Source: Pseudomonadota bacterium (GTDB lineage: Bacteria > Pseudomonadota > Alphaproteobacteria > Acetobacterales > Acetobacteraceae). Taken from it: 8,538 nucleotides of DNA. The DNA is taken from assembly GCA_021845555.1 (NCBI GenBank), contig JAJZVS010000159.1, positions 1 through 8,538 on the forward strand, written 5' to 3'. The notes under the pieces are model-generated. The model saw nothing but the letters and a program-made list of their open reading frames with translations, was not told where the DNA came from and did no database searches. Positions 6,083 through 8,538 of the stretch are shown one piece after another. Position numbers and translations under genes: made by a program. Each line of letters starts with the position of its first letter. Within the stretch, counting starts at the first letter, position 1.

Positions 6083-6096
6083 TCGGGCCGCATCAT

Positions 6097-8238
6097 ATGC
6101 CGCAACGCACTGGATTCTACCGTCACGCCGAACTCGCGCGACTGTTGCATCCCGCCTCCATCGCGGTGATCGGCGCCTCGGCCCGTGCCGGCTCGTTCGG
6201 GGAGCGGGCGCTGGCCAACCTCGCCGACTTCGCCGGGCGGGTCTACGCGGTAAACCCGCGCTACGATCGGATCGGGGAGCGGCCCTGCTATCCCTCGGTC
6301 GCCGCGCTGCCGGAACGGGTCGATTGCGCGGTGATCGCGGCGGCGCGCGAGGCGGTGGAACCGATCGTGCGCGACTGCGCCAAGGCCGGCGTGGGGGGCG
6401 CGATCGTGTTCGCCTCCGGCTACGCGGAAACCGGCAAGGAAGAACGCCGCGCCGAGCAGGAACGGCTGGCCACGATCGCGCGGGAAACCGGGCTGCGCAT
6501 CGTTGGCCCGAACACTATCGGGCTGGTGAACGCGGCGCTGGAAGTGCGCGCCACCTTCATGACGATCACCCCGATCCCGCCGCCGGGCGCGCGAGCGATC
6601 GGCGTCATCAGCCAGTCGGGCGCGCTCGGCATGGCGCTCGCGCAGGGCGTGGCGCGGGGGCTGTCGGTCAGCCATGTGCTGACCTCGGGCAATTCCTGCG
6701 ACGTCGATATGGCCGACTACATCGCCTATCTGGCCGAAGACCCCGGCTGCGCCGCGATCGCCTGCGTGTTCGAGGGGATGGAGACGCCGCTGCGCGTCCT
6801 GGACGCGGCCGCGTTCGCCGCGGCGCAGGGTAAGCCGCTGGTGGTCTACAAGACGGCGATCGGGACCGAGGGTGCGGCGGCGGCACTGTCGCATACCGGC
6901 GCGCTGGCCGGCGCGCACGCGACCTATCAGGCATTGTTCCGCCAGGCTGGCGCGGTGGTGGTGGACGACTACGAACACCTGGCCGAAACGACCACCTTCC
7001 TCGCCAAGTCCCCGCCGCCGCGCGCGCGGGGCGCGGCGGTGCTGGTCACCTCGGGCGGGGCCGGCATCATGGCCGCCGACGCGGCCGAACAGGCGGGCGT
7101 GCCGATGCCGCAGCCGGATGCGGCGGTGCGCAAGGTGCTGGAAGGCGAGATCCCGGAGTTCGGCGCCGCGCGCAACCCGTGCGACGTCACCGCGCAGGTG
7201 ATCGCCAATCCGGAATCGCTCAACATCTGCGCCGGCGCGCTGCTCGGCCACGCGGACTACGGCGCGCTGGTCTATCCGCAGGTCTATTCCTACGAGGCAA
7301 CGGCGCAGCGCGTCCCGGTGTTCGAGGCGTTGGCCCGCACCTACGGCAAGCCGGTCTGCATGGTCTGGATCACCGAGCACCTTACCGGCCCCGGCGCGCG
7401 CGAGGCGGAGGCGGCGGAGCACGTCGCGCTGTTCCGCTCCATGCGGTCCTGCTTTGCCACGCTGGCGGCCTGGCACGATCGGGCGGATCGCCTGGCCACG
7501 CGCGGCGCCACGCCGGCGCCGACCGATCCGGCCCTGCGCGCGCAGGCCGCCGCGCTGCTCGCCGCCGCGCCGGGACGCACGCTGACCGAGCGGGAAGCGA
7601 AGACTGCACTGGCGCTGTACGGCGTGCCGGTGGTGGGCGAGCGCCTCTCCCACACGGCGGACGACGCCGCTACGGCGGCCGAAGCGCTGGGCTTTCCGGT
7701 GGTGCTGAAAGCCGAATCCCCCGACCTGCCGCACAAGACCGAGGCAGGGGTGATCCGCCTCAACCTGCGCAACGCGGCCGAGGTGCGCGAGGCCTTCGCC
7801 GCGATCGTGGCGAAGGCCGAGGCGGTGGTGCCGCGCCCGCGCCTGGCCGGCGTGCTGGTGCAGCCGATGGTGCCCGCGGGGGTGGAACTGGTGGTGGGCG
7901 CGCGGATCGATCCGCTGTTCGGCCCGCTGATCGTGGTGGGTCTCGGCGGCGTGCTGGTGGAGGTGCTGGCCGACACCGCGCTGGCCCGCGCGCCGGTGAC
8001 GCCGGCGCAGGCGAAGCGGATGTTGGGCGAATTGAAGGGGGCGCGCCTGCTGGACGGGTTCCGCGGCGCGCCCGCGGTGGATCGGGACGCGCTGGCGGCA
8101 GCGATCGCCGCCGTCTCCCGCTTCGCCGCCGACCATGCCGGGGCGATCGCGGAGCTCGACGTGAACCCGCTGATCTGCGCGGGGGCGCGGATCGTCGCGG
8201 TGGATGCGCTGATCGTGAAGGCGGCCACCGCCGGGTAA
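6097..8238 (+). CDS. NDP-forming acyl-CoA synthetase (acetate--CoA ligase family, alpha-beta fused)
   Basis: This 713-residue cytosolic enzyme is of the ADP-forming acyl-CoA synthetase family, which interconverts acyl-CoA, ADP and phosphate with acid, CoA and ATP through a phosphohistidine. Domains in order: CoA-binding Rossmann domain (about 15-145; SIAVIGAS 21-28, AVNPRY 51-56, GPNTIG 137-142), succinyl-CoA-ligase-like domains (about 165-460; ISQSGALG 171-178, TSGNSCDVD 196-204, LSHTGALAG with phospho-acceptor H266), then an ATP-grasp domain (about 490-705; PVVLKAESPDLPHKTEAGV with H546, GPLIVVGLGG 609-618, ELDVNPL 686-692). The family's usual GPNC Cys is T140. ATG 6097 is chosen because homologues begin shortly before the RLLHPASIAVIGAS region and candidate promoters cover earlier starts; GTG 6043 or ATG 6058 would add 18 or 13 residues, and no start has a strong ribosome site. 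It is divergent from the DHRS4-like SDR. The acid substrate is unknown. Confidence 0.92.
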   Translation: MPQRTGFYRHAELARLLHPASIAVIGASARAGSFGERALANLADFAGRVYAVNPRYDRIGERPCYPSVAALPERVDCAVIAAAREAVEPIVRDCAKAGVGGAIVFASGYAETGKEERRAEQERLATIARETGLRIVGPNTIGLVNAALEVRATFMTITPIPPPGARAIGVISQSGALGMALAQGVARGLSVSHVLTSGNSCDVDMADYIAYLAEDPGCAAIACVFEGMETPLRVLDAAAFAAAQGKPLVVYKTAIGTEGAAAALSHTGALAGAHATYQALFRQAGAVVVDDYEHLAETTTFLAKSPPPRARGAAVLVTSGGAGIMAADAAEQAGVPMPQPDAAVRKVLEGEIPEFGAARNPCDVTAQVIANPESLNICAGALLGHADYGALVYPQVYSYEATAQRVPVFEALARTYGKPVCMVWITEHLTGPGAREAEAAEHVALFRSMRSCFATLAAWHDRADRLATRGATPAPTDPALRAQAAALLAAAPGRTLTEREAKTALALYGVPVVGERLSHTADDAATAAEALGFPVVLKAESPDLPHKTEAGVIRLNLRNAAEVREAFAAIVAKAEAVVPRPRLAGVLVQPMVPAGVELVVGARIDPLFGPLIVVGLGGVLVEVLADTALARAPVTPAQAKRMLGELKGARLLDGFRGAPAVDRDALAAAIAAVSRFAADHAGAIAELDVNPLICAGARIVAVDALIVKAATAG

Positions 8239-8247
8239 CGATCGTGG

Positions 8248-8273
8248 CCGGCGTTAGCCGCCGGTTCATCTTT
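8248..8273 (+). terminator. Probable intrinsic terminator of the acyl-CoA synthetase gene
   Basis: CCGGCG (8248-8253) and CGCCGG (8259-8264) form a 6-bp all-GC stem around a 5-base loop, followed by the T-rich TTCATCTTT. It lies 9 bases after the stop codon. The T-run is interrupted, so strength is uncertain. Confidence 0.55.
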
Positions 8274-8311
8274 CGCGGTCAGGCTGCGCGGCGTGATCGC
8301 ACGCGGCCGCC

Positions 8312-8538
8312 ATGCCTGATCCTTCGCCGACCCACGCGGGGCCGACCCACGCGGGAAAGCTCCCGACCCGGCGCCTGCTCGGTCTCGATTTCGTCGCGGT
8401 GGAGGCGGGCGCGGTCTTGCACCACCTGCTGGCCCGGCCGGCGGCAGCCCCGTTCGGCTACGTCGTCACGCCGAACGCCGATCACCTGGTGCGGCTGGCG
8501 CGCGATCCGGCGCTGCACCCGGTCTATGCCGGGGCGGC
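8312..8538 (+). CDS. WecG/TagA/CpsF-family glycosyltransferase, N-terminal part (3' end outside window)
   Basis: The frame from ATG 8312 stays open to the window end, giving 75 codons of a family usually about 240-270 residues long. These GT26 enzymes transfer a sugar (for example ManNAcA or ManNAc) from UDP-sugar to a lipid-linked acceptor at the inner membrane during polysaccharide or teichoic acid synthesis. The key signature is LLGLDF (22-27) followed by FGYVVTPNADHLVRLARDP (48-66), the family's first strand and TPN substrate-binding loop. ATG 8312 is the first possible start, since TGA at 8294-8296 closes the frame upstream; no convincing ribosome site precedes it. Residues 1-20, including the PTHAG duplication, are an extra low-complexity leader. 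It starts after a terminator-like hairpin, so it probably belongs to a new transcription unit, likely a polysaccharide cluster. Family is fairly secure; sugar and acceptor are unknown. Confidence 0.85.
   Translation, partial: MPDPSPTHAGPTHAGKLPTRRLLGLDFVAVEAGAVLHHLLARPAAAPFGYVVTPNADHLVRLARDPALHPVYAGA
8326..8355 (+). repeat. Perfect 15-bp tandem duplication inside the WecG-type gene
   Basis: GCCGACCCACGCGGG occurs twice with no gap (8326-8340, 8341-8355). In the reading frame from 8312 it encodes PTHAG-PTHAG at residues 6-15, so the frame is preserved. It sits in the poorly conserved N-terminal leader before the folded domain. Confidence 0.9.

Noticed and set aside
6043..6096. GTG 6043 or ATG 6058 as start of the acyl-CoA synthetase
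   Set aside because: The extra residues do not look like family sequence and overlap the best divergent promoter. Not excluded, since ATG 6097 also lacks a strong ribosome site.
6079..8136. A 685-codon reverse open frame opposite the acyl-CoA synthetase
   Set aside because: It mirrors the synthetase codons, is rich in Arg/His/Gln/Gly and shows no motif. The forward frame has complete catalytic signatures.
8279..8518. A 79-codon reverse open frame near the right end
   Set aside because: The forward frame from 8312 carries the WecG-type TPNADHL signature, so the reverse frame is its shadow.
1..8538. Defence system, prophage, transposon, CRISPR array, riboswitch or tRNA
   Set aside because: I looked on both strands and saw no transposase, integrase or toxin-like protein, no spaced repeats and no tRNA-like fold. 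All coding space is explained by metabolic genes.

Overview
The window is a GC-rich, densely coded stretch of bacterial chromosome. GC-ending codons, the SdhB sequence and the style of the terminal WecG-type protein suggest an alphaproteobacterium, plausibly Rhodospirillales/Acetobacteraceae. That placement is inferred; there is no rRNA or tRNA here to test it. It holds eight genes (two cut by the window edges) and no mobile element, CRISPR array or RNA gene that I can support. No stretch longer than about 85 bases lies clearly outside a gene.

Layout, left to right: (1) the C-terminal half of the succinate dehydrogenase iron-sulfur subunit (sdhB, +), followed after 35 bp by (2) a COG3618/Amidohydro_2-type TIM-barrel hydrolase (+); (3) on the minus strand, a 600-residue protein joining a YccU-like CoA-binding domain to a complete O-acetylhomoserine sulfhydrylase (MetY), which shares the four bases CTAG with gene 2 as convergent stop codons; (4) a second, paralogous amidohydrolase (+), divergent from gene 3 and followed 4 bp later by (5) a classical short-chain dehydrogenase (SDR, +); (6) a DHRS4-like SDR on the minus strand, tail to tail with gene 5 across 7 bp; (7) a single-chain NDP-forming acyl-CoA synthetase (+), divergent from gene 6 and followed by a hairpin terminator; (8) the start of a WecG/TagA/CpsF-family glycosyltransferase (+), cut by the window end.

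Functionally, the ends are housekeeping (TCA cycle/respiration; surface polysaccharide). The middle looks like accessory carbon and sulfur metabolism. The lactonase-like hydrolase plus SDR pair fits oxidation of a cyclic alcohol or sugar to a lactone followed by ring opening, and the acyl-CoA synthetase could activate the resulting acid. That pathway is an inference from family membership and gene order; no substrate can be read from the sequence. The points most worth a second look are the CoA-binding/MetY fusion, the two amidohydrolase paralogues that flank it (both with Asn where metal-dependent relatives usually have Asp), and the two compact divergent promoter regions whose candidate -10 boxes overlap back to back.
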